From NCBI GenBank assembly GCA_022496805.1, contig CM040085.1, positions 50,621,811-50,685,810 of the forward strand: a stretch of DNA of 64,000 nt, read 5' to 3'. The translations under genes were made by a program, and so were the position numbers. Under the pieces are notes generated by a model. The model ran no database searches, was not told the origin of the DNA, and saw only the letters and a list, made by a program, of their open reading frames with translations. Origin of the DNA: Pohlia nutans. Taxonomy: Eukaryota > Streptophyta > Bryopsida > Bryales > Mniaceae. Within the stretch, counting starts at the first letter, position 1; each line of letters starts with the position of its first letter. Shown piece by piece: positions 12,120 to 23,674 of this stretch.

Positions 12120-12121
12120 AA

Positions 12122-12558
12122 TGGTAGCTACCCTTTATAACCGTTTGCTCGGTAATCACTACCGGGAGGAATAAAAAACTAGTAGGAAGTACAAAAATTA
12201 AAGGATCTGAAAACACTAAGCGAAAAATATTACCGGGACTGGGTCGGTAATTCCTCAAAACAGTATAATCAGGACTGGAATCATCAAACAAAAGTATCCG
12301 GAAGGAACTCACTCGGTAGAAAAGATATCAAAAGGAAAGGGATTGAAACAAAACAGTCATATATTTTGGAAAATGGGTCGTGCCAATGAGTTTGGCTTCA
12401 TTGCTTATATACATAAGTACAACTAGATCTGACCGTCAGGTCAGATCGGTAAAAAAGTATTTTTTTAGATCTACTTCCTCTGGTAACTTGGAATTTTACC
12501 TAAGTAGTAAAAAATCCAGATCGGTAGGCTACAGGTAATTACTAATTTACCATCAACA
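12122..12558 (-). repeat. G1 5' LTR
   Basis: 437 bp, same length as the 3' copy. It contains the minus-strand TATATAAG box and a hairpin of GATCTGAC and GTCAGATC. The right TSD ACCTG follows at 12559. Confidence 0.93.
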
Positions 12559-12745
12559 ACCTGCCGCCAAACCGGACCCGAGTAATAACTCTGCAGTGCG
12601 CGCGAACGCCTCTTTCGCATAAATAACTAAATGTGCCATTATGGCCACTCCCACTCATTTATGGAGATTTGGGCTTCTCCTAGCTACCCTAAAACCCTAA
12701 CTGACTACTTCTAGGCAGAACGAGGTTCGACAATCTGATGGCCTT
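12559..12745 (+). mobile_element. Element B: LTR-like leader, right piece
   Basis: Continuation of 5640-5853. It has CATAAATAACT as a possible TATA-type box, then CTAAAACCCTAAC, and ends ACGAGGTTCGACA. The same block is at 55300-55475. Confidence 0.55.
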
Positions 12746-13694
12746 CGACCCTACCCTTCACACAGTGGGCACCATCGATTGGAACTACCTAGCTACCGAG
12801 TCGACACCCAACCAGACTGGGACAACCCCGACTGCTGCGGCTCCTACGACATAACAACAGAGAATTCAGCATACGCCTGGAACAATGTTGGTGGATGAGA
12901 CACCTATCCACGACAAGTTAAGATTCATGAACATCGCCCACTAGAATCACAACGAGGAGGATCGACTCGACCTTGTCAATGTCGGTACTCCTACCGACCC
13001 CAAGATGTTGAAGCTGAACGCTAATCTGAGCCCTAGTCTCAGAGCCAGCGCGGGATCCCTCTTCAAGGAGTTCATCGATATACTCACTTTCTCCTACGAA
13101 GACTTGCGAGGCATACCAGAGTACATAGCGACCCATCGGATCGAGCTCGACCCGACCATTTCCCCCAGCCACCTGGCACGCTACCGCATGAACCCTAACT
13201 ATGCACAAGCCGTGAAGGACGACTTAGAGCGACTCTTAACTGCAGGGTCCATAGCGCCAGTCGACCAGGCTACATGGCTATCGCCAATAGTCGTGGTTCC
13301 AAAAAAGAATGGGAAACTCCGCATCTGTGTCGACTTCCGTCGACTCAACGCTACAACCAAGAAGGACCCGTACCCCTTACCGTTCACGGACGAGGTACTT
13401 GATGCAGTCATAGGCTATGAAGCCTACTCCTTCATTGACTATTTTTCAAGCTACCACCAAGTGCTTATCCACCCGGACGACCGACCTAAAACAACTTTCA
13501 TTACCGAATGGGGCGGGTATGTATGGATCGTTATGCCGTTCGGATTGAAGAACGCTCCGTCTACTTACCAGCGCATCGTCAATCGAATCTTCAAAGATTA
13601 CCTAGGCGACTTCATGAAGCTGTTCCTAGACAATTTCACCGTGTACAGTGACATCGACTCCCACCTACCGAAGCTCCGACTAGTCTTCGACCGC
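12746..13694 (+). pseudogene. Element B: reverse transcriptase, N-terminal part
   Basis: Ty3-type pol fragment on the plus strand. It opens without any gag directly after the leader; the open frame runs from 13005. Motifs: EDLRGIPEYI, RYRMNPNYAQAV, WLSPIVVVPKKNGKLRICVD, KKDPYPLPFTDEVLD, VMPFGLKNAPSTYQR, and the catalytic box FLDNFTVYS. The usual box is (F/Y)xDD, so the second aspartate is replaced by Asn and the enzyme should be inactive. An earlier in-frame stop lies near 12943. At codon R of FDR the frame is cut by G2; it resumes at 60465. Confidence 0.85.
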
Positions 13695-14108
13695 TGGTAG
13701 CTCCTCCTTGTAAAGAACTACTCGGTAATCAATATTGGAAGGTATATCAGCTACCGAAAGAAAGAATGAGACTACAATCTAAGGTAAAATCACTTGATAG
13801 TTACTTAGAAGGTCATAAACCAGGAATGCTACGAAAGAATCAGATAGTGAAGGATATAAGCATCTAACTGATCGGTAGACAGAGAGGAGAAGGAATTTTG
13901 ATAAGACAGATAAGTATCTTGGAAGAAATGAGTCGTGCCAATGGGTTTGGCTCTATTGCTTTTATATCAGTACAACCAGATCTGACAGTTAGGTCAGATC
14001 GGTAAAAAAGTATTTCCTAGATCTACCTACTGGGGTAACTTGGAAAATTACCGGGGTAAAAACTCAGACCGGTAGGCCTTACCGGTAGCTCCTAATTTAC
14101 GGTTAACA
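13695..14108 (-). repeat. G2 3' LTR
   Basis: 414 bp. In minus orientation it starts TGTTAACCG and ends GAGCTACCA. The purine tract AGAGGGGGGATAG (from 14121 down to 14109) directly precedes it. A TATA-like element and the GATCTGAC/GTCAGATC hairpin (near 13979-14002) are present. Confidence 0.94.
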
Positions 14109-14163
14109 CTATCCCCCCTCTAAGCCAAGTTTACACCTGGAACTTGTAGAGATTTGAATAATC

Positions 14164-16379
14164 CTAGTCCGCGGTAGCAAACCGAAGACGTTGCGTGGAG
14201 CGGTGTATCAACGGAGTATCCTCCTTGGACTCGGTAGTTTGTCCGGTACGAGGAGTATGTTGACGTGGTCCGCTTGGTGTGTCTGTGGGTGGTGGAATAA
14301 TTGTACCTTGTTGGGCGGCCGGGGGGCTGAGGAGTGGAATGTCGTAGGAGCGTTCAAGCAAGAAGTCTAACCCTTCAGTTGGTAAGGGAGGTGCCTGGAT
14401 GGGGCTGGAAGGAGTTGGTGCCGGAGGTTCGATAATGTTGGTGTCGGTTGATTGGGTCGGGGATAAAACGCCTTCATCGAAATTCGGATGGGCCGCTCGG
14501 TGGCGTTGCAGCATCTTGTAAGTTTTTTCAAGTGCTATTGCATAGTTCTGTGCGTTGTCCCTGGTCGACTCGAGTTCGGTAGTCGTGGTCTGGAGTGTGA
14601 CGGAAAGGTTAGCGACACTGCCCGTTTCGGCCTGGAGTGATTGTCGGAGGGAGTCGATGGTGCTCTTGTCCTGGGCCTTCTCGGTATTGAGTCGGTCGCA
14701 TTCGTTGGTGACTGCCGTCAATGTGTTTTGTTGGTTGTGGAGCTGGGAGGTAGCAGTCTCCAAGTCGGTGCGGAATCGGTCGCGGTCGCTCCGAATCCGG
14801 TTGAGGTCAGTAGTGTGCTGACGAGCTGCTGCTGTAGCATGGGCAAGTTGTTCCTCTAGCTCGGTAATTCGAGACTGTGCGTGGTCGAGTTGTCGTTGGT
14901 GAGGCGCCGGATCTGACCTGATGGTGAGGTCGTGAACTTGAGTCTCCACATCGGTCAATACCTGTGAAAAATTACCTGCTGTGCGGCGGAGATAACTTAC
15001 ATTTTGTTCAAGGGTGCGCGTTGGGCTCGGCAAATTCGTCGGTGGTGTTGTCTCCAGGAGTCGAGTCATCGGAGGAGTGGAGGATGGTCGTGGTGGTGCA
15101 AACGACGGAGGAACTGATATTCCTGTAGTGCGAGGTACTCCGGTAGGACTCGTGCGTTGGGAGGGTATGGGTGGAGACAGCGGTTGTATCCTCGGTAGTG
15201 TCGATGGTCGAGCCGGTGCGGGACTTGGAAGTGTTTCGCCAAGGTATTGGCATTCCGAGCTCTCCTCGGGTTGTCCTGGTGGTGGTGGGGATGGAATTGG
15301 TGGTGTCGGGTTATGTCGAGATGAGGAAAGGGGGAAAGAAGAATCCCCGCCTTGCTCGCTGAGCTTCGTGCGTCGTGGTCGAGGTGCGCTTCTTCCGAAC
15401 TCGTGTAACGCGTCTTCGAGGCTCTCCAGTCGTCCCTTCCGTTTGTGAGAAGAGGGAACCTACTGTTGGCTGCTGCGGAGTCGGGGTCCTATCCCTGAGT
15501 CGGTGGGGCGTTCGGTAGGGGTCGGTAAGGGCGTTGATGACTGTCGTTTGCTAAGCGAGAACCGACGTACTAGTCCTGGTGGTCGAGTCGAAGGAGGTGG
15601 AGTTGTGTCCGGTAGGGGAGCTGTTGTGGTAGGGTCGGTGGAAGTGTGTGGTTCTTTGGTTCGGAGTAGTATGTCCCATACTTCTGCCGAGAAACATTGT
15701 GAAGAGCGTCCTGATCGTATCGTCTGGACCTCTTTTTGAAGCTGTTCAAGCATGAAGCTGGCCCAATTCCAAATCTCCGTACCGTTGGTGCTGAGTTCGT
15801 CTACCGTGAGAAGCTGAAGAAGGCATTGGTGTGACGTATACGTCTACTTGCGTTTGAAGTATAGCCCTTCAAAATCCCGTACTTCCGAGGGCGTAATTCC
15901 GCCGGTCCTTGTGATACACTCCACCCGTCGGTCTCGATTCTGTGTGAGAGGAGTGATCCGGCACCGTTAGCCCAGTAGTCGTACGTAGCGGGGTTGGGGT
16001 TGTCGTTGATGGTTGTCGTTGTGCCGATCGGTAGGTGGATTATGGCGGTAATGTCTTCCGCGGTGATGACGTAGGCCTTGCCGTAAGCGTGGCCGAAGAT
16101 CGATGATTGGGGAACACTGTGCGCGGTGTTGAGGAAGTTCTCGATGACATCGGTTCGGATAGGCGTGCTACCCCTTGGCAGATTGACAAATGCTTCGAGG
16201 CCGACGCAATGAATCCATTCTCGTTCGGCTTGGTAGGCTGCGGCATAGTCTCTCCAGGCAACCATGTGGTTCAATGGATGGCAGGTGATCTCCCTCCAGG
16301 TTTCGCCTACCGGACTATTTCGAGAAGCGGTGGCGGTCTGTCGTCGGCTGTCTGTCGGGGTTTTCTTCTGACCTGCCAT
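14164..16379 (-). pseudogene. G2 accessory ORF in the env position (decayed)
   Basis: Starts at ATG 16379 (MAGQKKTPT) immediately after TTTTTGCAG (AG at 16381-16382). The N-terminal domain at 16379-15850 has WRDYAAAYQAEREW, FVNLPRG, VITAEDITAIIHLPIG and DGWSVSQG. After a frameshift near 15860 the conserved QCFSAEVWDILLR block appears near 15700, then Pro-rich segments at 15753-15460 and 15253-15008, then a long coiled coil at 15069-14164 rich in E, Q, T and L. Order and junction match G1, and the two are clearly diverged at the residue level. A gene kept in two such elements probably has a function, perhaps in assembly, but none is shown. Confidence 0.62.
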
Positions 16380-16711
16380 TCTGCAAAAACGCACACGGAG
16401 AAGACCTCGCTGTCTCTTGCGAAAAGAAGGAGGAATGGCTACCAAGCTAGAGGAGGGAAATATTCTAATCCGCGCTATTCGCCTCGGTCGTAAGTGTCAG
16501 TGACGAGAATGAGCGGTAGCTACCGATCGTGGAGGTCTGGAAAGAGCTAAGGGAGAAGGAGAAGGAGGACGAAGACGTAGAGCTAATCGGGACGGGGATA
16601 GAATCGTGGTAGCGGGAGACGGCATGGTGGAGAGAGGATAAATAGTGGGAGAAGAGAGGAATGAAATGAATGAGGGTGACGGAGAATTGAAGGGAGAAGT
16701 AGTGGTGGCGC
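16380..16711 (-). other. G2 spacer between pol and accessory ORF
   Basis: Non-coding stretch between the end of the integrase frame and the accessory start codon. It ends with the splice-acceptor-like GCGTTTTTGCAG that is also present in G1. Confidence 0.5.
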
Positions 16712-19700
16712 TTATTCTAGGTTTGACAGGAAGATAGGGGGCGGCGCAGTAGGTTTGGGATCTGCCGAACCTGTTGGGCGGAGGTGAGGGGTGTGCGGCG
16801 GATGTACCGATGGGGTACATTGTGTCGTGTCTTGTGTCCTGTAGTTGAGAATAGAAGATGGAGTCTGTACCTGGGGTGGTTTGGTGTTTTGGGTTGGTAA
16901 AAACTTCGGTTCGGTATCTGGTGTCACCAGAGTTGAAATTGTTGATGTAGAGGGAATGTCCACGGCAATGAAGTTGATGCTGGTGGGAATTTCTTCAATT
17001 TCCTCCTCGTCGTTGTCCTCATCTTGAGTGTCGGGTTGGAGAAGAATAGTACCTTTGTCGGGAGCTGCCTGGGCAACTTGAAGGAGTTGATCGTCATTGA
17101 GAAATCGGTAAGGTTTGAGCTTGTTGATGTTGACGATGATTGGATCCGGATCGAATTTATCGACGGCGACGAGTAATACCGTATTGTTGGGCAACGGATA
17201 TTGGACTCGGTAAGGACCAAACCACTTGTTTTTTAGCTTACCGGGATGGATATTGGCACCTTTATGATACCAAAGTACCGAGTCGCCCAAGCGAAATTGA
17301 TGTGTTGGCCTGGATGTGTTGGCCCATTGTGCGCGGTTCCACTGGGCGATCCCTTGAGTCCCGAGAGCTCGGTATCGCGATTCGTCCAGACGCTCCAGAT
17401 CAGCTGTACGGGCAGCGAGGACGCGATGAGGAGTGTTGTCGGTTGGTGTGGTCTTGGTCGGTACCAGGTACTCGATAGGCATTAACGAAATGATGCCGTA
17501 TAAAAGTTGGAATGGTGTATGCCCGATACTAATCTTGAAGGTGGTGCGGTAGGCGAATAAGACCGTCGGTAGCTGTCGATCCCAGTTCGTCCTGTTGTGA
17601 TTAACCAATTTTTGAAGGAGTTGCACGATCACTTTGTTGGTAGATTCGGCTTGTCCATTCCCCTGAGGATAGTATGTGGTGGTGGTCGTGTGGCGTAGCA
17701 GGAAATGCTCCATCAAGGCGTAGATGACTTTGTTGTTGAAATGGACGCCTTGGTCGCTGACGAAATGGAGAGGACAGCCGAAACGGGTGACGATATTATC
17801 ATATAGGAATTTTGCTGTGTCTTTGGCGGTGTTGTCGCGGAGAGCTACCGCCTCGACCCATTTGGTGGCGTAGTCGGTGGCCACCAAAATGTACCGATTT
17901 CCAGAGAGTGTGCGCTTAACAGGGCCTACAAAATCGAGTCCCCATTTCATAAATGGTTCCGTCGGTAGAGTGGTAAGTAATTTACCGGTGACCGCTTTCT
18001 TGATACCGCCGACGCGTTGACACTCATCGCAGCTGCGACAGTATTCGAAAACGTCTTTGTGCAGAGACGGCCACGAGTATCCAGGGTCGAGAATCTTCCG
18101 AGTGGTAATCTCGGTAGAAAAATGCCCTCCTCAGTTGCCGTGATGGAGCTTGCGGATAATAAATGGAATTTGATCGCCGGAGATGACTTTTTGCAAGGAA
18201 AAATCTTTACTTTAGCGGTACAAGGTCTCATTGACTAACTGAAATGGAAGGGCCCGGTATGCTAACCTTTTCTTGCGCTCGGTACTCCAGTCGAAAGGAA
18301 AGGTTCCTGTCTTGAGGTAGTCGTGGTCGGTAGTGAGCCACTCCGGTTGTACGCTGAACAGCTGGGCGACGGAAGGTGCATCAGTAATGCCGGTAGCCGG
18401 TTCGCCTACCGTGGTACGAGAGAGTGCATCGGCAATACCGTGTGTCTTGCCTGGTTTGTAAACGACGGTAAAATCAAACTCCAAGAATAATAGGAGCCAT
18501 CGAGCAATGCGTCCGGAAACCTGCGTCTTGTTGACCAGATATATTAAGGCCATGTGGTCGACGTAAAAAACGAACTTGTTGCCGAGGAGGTAGTGTCGAA
18601 ATTTGTTGATGGCATATACCATTTTGATCGGTGCCATGATTCGGGCGTAGTCGCGGATGAAACATCTGTTGAATTGCGCCAGTCCGTTGAAAACTTGAAT
18701 GTCTCGGATGCTGCGGGGGCGGGGCATTCTGACCAGAGCTTCAATCTTCTTAGGGTCGGGAAACTTGCCTTCGGACGAGAGTACATAGGCCAGAATGGTC
18801 CCTGATCGAACTAAGAAACAACATTTTTCGAGGTTAAGGCTAATACCGAACTCCCGACATTTGGTAAAACACTTGCGGAGTTTGTCAAGGTGTGTTGCAG
18901 TAGTACTATAGACGCTGAAATCATCTAGGAAGAGTTTCATGAAGTCCCCGAGATAGTCTTTGAATGCTTGGTTGACGGCGTGCTGGTATGTCAAAGGGGC
19001 GTTCTTCAAACCGAATGGCATCACAACCCTGACAAAAGCACCCCAGTCGGTAATAAACGCCGTCTTGTGCCGGTCTTCCGGTGCAATCTTGATCTGGTGA
19101 TAACAAGACAGTCCATCGAGGAAGGAGTACATTTCATGTCCAGCAACTGAATCCAGTACCTCATCGGTAAACGGTAACGGGTATGGATCCTTCTTGGTTG
19201 CTTTGTTGAGGCGCCTGAAGTCCACGCAAATTCTGAGTTTTCCGTTTTTCTTCGGTACTACCACAATTGGTGACAACCAGGTAGCATGGTCAACTGGTTC
19301 GATGCAACCGGCCTGTAAAAGTTTGTCAAGGTCATTTTTGACAGTGGCTGCGTAGTTGGGATTCATGCGGTAACGTACCTGATGGGTCGGAGGGATGCTC
19401 GTGTCCAATTCGATCTTGTGTTGAGCGATATGCTCTGGAATGCCACGCAAATCCTGGTACGACCACGCAAAGACATCCTTGAATGTATGAAATAACGCTT
19501 CTGCCTCGGGAAGAATGTAATCTGGTACGGTCGTTCCAATGCGAATGATAATGGGTTCGGTAACAGTGCCGAGGTTGAGGTCGCGGAGCTGTTCTTCTTC
19601 TGTTTGAGACCATTTTGCTACGGAAAGGGTTTTTACCTTTTCCAAAATCGGTATTTCATCGACCGGTATACTACCTTCCGTATAAGTTATGGCGGGGAAG

Positions 19701-19909
19701 GTTAGATCGGTAATGCTTACCTGGCAAATGTCGTCAATTGCCAATGTTCCAATGGGATGGAGGAACTCCTTTGCTTCGAGGAGTATGACTTCCTCTTCAT
19801 CGGTGAGTCCCTCCACGTAATTGTACCATACTAACGAGTCAGGAGTCGTGGCTTCGAAGCCTAATTCACGGTTGATCCTAACTGTGCGGATGGTACCATT
19901 ACCCATGAT
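16712..19909 (-). pseudogene. G2 pol: RT, RNase H remnant and integrase
   Basis: Continues the gag frame after the stop at 19910. RT motifs: EHIAQHKIELDTSIPP, WLSPIVVVPKKNGKLRICVD, VMPFGLKNAPLTYQH and intact FLDDFSVYS (near 18912-18930). At about 18624 IMAPI joins directly to KMVYAINKFRHYLLG. The homologous part of element B has about 95 residues more there, so most of the RNase H front half is deleted in frame. Then GIADALSR. In-frame TAA at 18212-18214 and TGA at 18131-18133 separate the integrase: zinc-binding HH and CRSCDEC, then catalytic D in LDFVGP, D in VSDQGVHF, and E in GNGQAESTNK. The open part 17950-16712 ends in a Pro/Thr-rich tail. Confidence 0.88.
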
Positions 19910-22357
19910 TTAGATGTGATCGTTAGCCCAATCGTGGACTACCTTAGCATCCCTAAGCCATGGTCTACCAACTAATAGCGTATATGCTGAATTGATGTCT
20001 TTACAAGAAATGACGGTGAGAATAATGATGTAAGGAATACCGTGAATGTAGATCTTGATATCTCGAAGTAGTCCGAGCGGTTGCACCAGTGAACTGTCGG
20101 CCATCCTTAATTTAAAAGGTGTCGGTGTTGGGTTCGGTAATCCAAGGCGGCAGCGTTCGGATTCGGTGATGACATTTACTCCGGATCCGCCATCCAGCAA
20201 AACGTCATGTAGCTGATGGTTACCAATTTTCGTAGAGATTATGGGCATGTGTCGGTCAACTGCTATAACCGATTGAACCGCTACTGTGGTCGTGTCAGGT
20301 ACTGGAATGAAGGAAGTGGCTTTCTGTCCGAGGTGCCGATGAATATGTTCGGTAATACTTGGAGCAATAGCCATGAGATTTTTGAGACTAACCTGGATTG
20401 TTTGTGATTCGATTTGTGAAAGGATGCTGTCGCAGATCTGCATGTCAGTACCGGAAAGTGTCGGAGGGATGCGGGGTGTAGTTGGTTCTAACGGAGAAAG
20501 GTCTTGTAGATCGCGTACAGTTTGCATCATTTCTTCGCGTAGTTTCTCTTCCGCCTGCCAATCGAAAGTGTCGTTGGTGTGAGGTACTTTGGTAGTACTG
20601 GTGGGGCCGTCCGGTTCGGTTGGGGCCTGACGGTGGGTTTGACTCCGGGTGCGAGGTCCGACGTGCGCCACTTCAACTGTATGGACGTCGGTGATGACGA
20701 CCGAAGATCCAGAGCTTTGAGGGAGTTTCTTTTGTATGGCATTCTTAACATCATCATCGAGCAACAGTGGGCATCGATGTTCCGGGTGCTCTAATGAGCC
20801 GCATACATTACATGGATACCGTTGTACTGGCGTGCCAATATGAGAATTGCGACGGTTGTCGGTACTTACCGGTGTTGATGTTGTCTGTATCTGATGTACC
20901 AATGCGGTTTCTGCATTCTTCGCGTAGTCGCTTGTCGGATTCCGGTAACATGTCGTCCATTCGTGCCCCATTCGTCCGCACCCGGTACATTTGAGGTTAC
21001 GTCGTGGATTCTCGCCGGTACTGGTGGAGGAAGTGGTTGGTTGTCGAAGTTTGGGTAAACCTTCTTCCGCAGTGCGTGCCGAGTCAACGGCTTCGGAAAA
21101 TGTCTGGCGTTGAAGTCCTACCTTGGCTACCTGCAAGTATTCTAATAGGCCGGCTCGGAAATTGCTCAGCATGAACATATCATCTGGTGGCATGGTGAGA
21201 TTCTCTGCCAGTTGTTGAAGGCGTTCTGCGTAGTCATCTACAGACTCGTTCGGTAGTTGGTTGATGGTGCGAAATTGGATGTACGTTTGGTCGTCGGTTT
21301 TTATGGTGCGGTAGCGCCTTTTGAATGCGGAAAAAACCTCCTGTAAAGTATTAGTAGGATGTATCTTTCGATGATAAGCAAACCAGTTCGACTCTTTTTC
21401 CGTAAGTGTATTGCCGAACAATTCTAGTTGGACCATGGTTTCAGTTTCACCATTTAGTCTGATAGCAGATTCAAATTTACGACAATGCGTTTCGGGACAC
21501 TTACCGGTTTTGTATTCGGGGTACGGTACTGCTTTTCGAGCGGTAGGGGTAGTACGGCGGCCGGGTGGAGGATGAGGCGCGTTGGCTTCGCCGAGAGGTT
21601 GGTAAGCTGGATTCGGTACTACCGGGGCCGGAATACGTCGCAGTAGTGGGTAGTTGTATGGACAAGCAATGGACGGGTGATCGGTATGTCCGCAGAATGT
21701 GCAAAATCGAATAGGAGGTCTGGGACGTACCGGATGGTGTTGGTGTGGATTATGAAATCCAACAAATTGTTGTTGAACCGGGTGTTGATGTCCTGTGGTC
21801 GGTTGCGGTCGGACCGTATGATGGATGGACGCCGCATGTTCGTGATCCTGTCGGAGCTGTCGTAAGTGTAGATGCGGGAGTTGTAGCCGGGACGTGGCTA
21901 ACTCGAAGTCGAGTGTGGGTGGTGATTCGAGGGCAACAAGGAGCTCTTGATCGGTTGCGTCCTTGGTTGGTAATTGTTGAAGTTGTTCCTGAATGGCTGA
22001 GGATTGAAGGAATGCCTCGGTACGAAATCGTTCACGTTCTTCGTCCGTCAACAGTACATCTTCCCTGGGTGTTGGTGGATTGTTCAGTAATGAGTCCGAT
22101 GAAGGGCGCTGCCGGGTGGAAGAGTGTGGATGTCGTGCGGTATGATGCTCCCTAGGGGTCGGTAATTCATCTGCTGCGAGAAGGGAGTGCGGGCGTCGCA
22201 TTTGGTGAGTAGCCGTTGACGGGGCTCAGATGTGACGCTGCATCGGAGAAGGTAAAAGGTCTTGTATGCTGCGGTGAATGTGTATATTGGCAGCGGTAAA
22301 TGCCTCAAGATCAAACTCGGGAGGTGGTCCTGTAGAGCGAGTGTGGCGCCGGGCCAT
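19910..22357 (-). pseudogene. G2 gag-protease
   Basis: ATG at 22357 (MARRHTRSTGPPPEF). A TGA at 22226-22228 lies in frame, and the frame then runs open to the TAA at 19910-19912; G1 has CAA (Gln) at the latter place. Motifs: CTFCGHTDHPSIACPYNYP, gag core MVQLELFGNTLTEKE and NLTMPPDDMFMLSNFRAG, zinc knuckle CTGCGRMGHEWTTC, a second cluster CNVCGSLEHPEHRCP, and protease LDGGSGVNVITE. The protease triad is D-G-G rather than the usual D-T/S-G, and G1 has the same form, so it seems a family trait. Gag, protease and pol share one frame. Confidence 0.88.
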
Positions 22358-22505
22358 AGTATAGAAAATTGGTTTCTTGCTAAACCGACTATATAAATGG
22401 TCTGGTAGTGAGATTTTTGAGTGGCGCAGTGTCACACGACGAATACAACAACCCTAGAGTGACTGAAGGGATTACTGCATGGATTAAGAGAACAAGTTTC
22501 TAGAA

Positions 22506-22527
22506 TTCGAACACTAGATGGTCGCCA
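22506..22527 (-). other. G2 primer-binding site
   Basis: Two bases inside the 5' LTR. It has the same tRNA-like ...ACTAGATGGTCGCCA form as G1, with one A fewer in the T-loop run. Not initiator tRNA-Met. Confidence 0.65.
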
Positions 22528-22529
22528 AA

Positions 22530-22715
22530 TGGTAGCTCCTCCTTGTAAAGAACTACTCGGTAATCAATACCGGAAGGTATATCAGCTATCGAAAGAAAGA
22601 ATGAGACTACAATCTAAGGTAAAATCACTTGATAGTAACTTAGAAGGTCATAAACCAGGAATGCTACGAAAGAATCAGATAGTGAAGGACATAAGCATCT
22701 AACTGATTGGTAGAC
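22530..22715 (-). repeat. G2 5' LTR, first piece (split by the MULE)
   Basis: Aligns without gaps to 13695-13880 of the 3' LTR. It stops at TTGGTAGAC (22707-22715), the left copy of the MULE target duplication. Confidence 0.93.
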
Positions 22716-22792
22716 GAGGGCGGCTACCGTGCGAGCGGTGGATGGGAGAGCGGAGAACGGAGAGCAGAAAATGGAGAGCGGAGAGCAGAGAA
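22716..22792 (+). repeat. MULE left terminal inverted repeat
   Basis: About 75 bp, imperfect. It shares CGTGCGAGCGG and repeated GGAGAGCGGAGAGCAG words with the inverse of 60154-60226. Confidence 0.82.
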
Positions 22793-22905
22793 ATGTCAGA
22801 ATTTATACTAAAAATAACATAATATTCGAATATTCTCTGACAAAATCGGATATTCTCTGATAGAATCGAATATTCCATAGGTAAATTCCCGTCGAAAACT
22901 GTGTT

Positions 22906-22960
22906 TTTACCACAGTAAAAATTAAATAGCAATTGTTTATGATATTTTTACTGTGGTAAA
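22906..22960. repeat. Perfect 17-bp inverted repeat with 21-nt loop
   Basis: TTTACCACAGTAAAAAT at 22906-22922 faces its exact complement at 22944-22960, in AT-rich DNA just inside the MULE left end. It could be a small foldback element or a subterminal structure. Confidence 0.8.
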
Positions 22961-22984
22961 TTTGAATATCCTGGTCTAAAACAT

Positions 22985-23640
22985 CATTTACACAGGTGAG
23001 AAACAAACTTTTCACATGCATCTCTTTATTAAAAGGGTGGGAAAGTCCAACATTTATAAGAAGCAGATTGTATACAACAGAGTTTGTATGGAAAAAAATG
23101 AACATCGTGGTATTAACTAGGTCCCTTACAGAGGACATTGCGTTCATGCATCATATCAATCCAGCGTTGGTCCATGGTGAATCCCTGACTGCCCACGATG
23201 TCCTTGGTCCATGGTCTTTGCCTGAATCACTAACTGCCCACAGTGTCCAAGGTCTATGGTGAATCACTAACTGCCCACGGTGTCCTTGGTCCATGGTCTT
23301 TGCCTGAATCACCAACTACCCACAGTGTCCAAGGTCTATGGTGAAACAAGCAGGCAATTTACAAGCATGCAATACGTGTATAAGTCTAAGCAGTTTGTAT
23401 ACAACAGAGTTCACATGGAAAAAAAGAACATCGAAGTATTACATGAGTCCCTCGGAGAGAACAACGCATCCATGCATCATATCCATCCAACCTTGGTCCA
23501 TGGTGAATCCCTGATTGCCCATGGTGTCCATGGTCCATGGTGATTCCAGGATCCACACTGACAAGACATCCATGCATCATATGTGTGCACAGAAACAAAC
23601 TTTTCAAGTGCATCTCTTTATTAGAAGTTGAGGTTTAGGG
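22985..23640 (+). repeat. Satellite family copies, left end of the MULE
   Basis: About two degenerate units containing ACAACAGAGTT, GAACATCG, GAGGACA...CATGCATCATAT and TTGGTCCATGGTGAATCCCTG. The same family forms the 253-bp tandem array at 55476-56300 in the same orientation. Confidence 0.75.
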
Positions 23641-23674
23641 TGTCCAACCACACAAGGCAAGTTTGAGTTTGCGA

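Larger units (their letters stand above)
5854..12558 (-). mobile_element. G1: Ty3-like LTR retrotransposon, non-autonomous, inserted in element B
   Basis: Two 437-bp LTRs (5854-6290 and 12122-12558) in minus orientation, each starting TGTTRA and ending GCTRCCA, are flanked by TSD ACCTG (5849-5853 and 12559-12563). Removing the element rejoins the leader of element B. By-eye count gives about 27 differences between the LTRs (about 6%), so it is the oldest of the datable insertions. Reading leftwards the content is: primer site, gag and protease region, the first residues of reverse transcriptase, then a deletion of the rest of RT, RNase H and integrase, then an accessory ORF, then the purine-rich tract and 3' LTR. 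It could move only with enzymes supplied by a relative such as G2. Confidence 0.93.
13695..22715 (-). mobile_element. G2: Ty3-like LTR retrotransposon, main part (last part of its 5' LTR at 60237-60464)
   Basis: Inserted in the RT of element B with TSD ACCGC (13690-13694 and 60465-60469). Removing 13695-60464 plus one TSD restores the element B frame through the residues D-R-C-R. The 3' LTR at 13695-14108 is 414 bp. The 5' LTR is split by the MULE into 22530-22715 (186 bp) and 60237-60464 (228 bp), again 414 bp. About 7 differences between LTRs (about 1.7%), six of them in the 186-bp part. Gag-pol is one frame with four stops and an internal deletion, followed by an accessory ORF. Confidence 0.93.

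Noticed and set aside
14555..15448. Plus-strand ORFs of 70-144 codons within G2
   Set aside because: Shadows of the accessory ORF on the minus strand.
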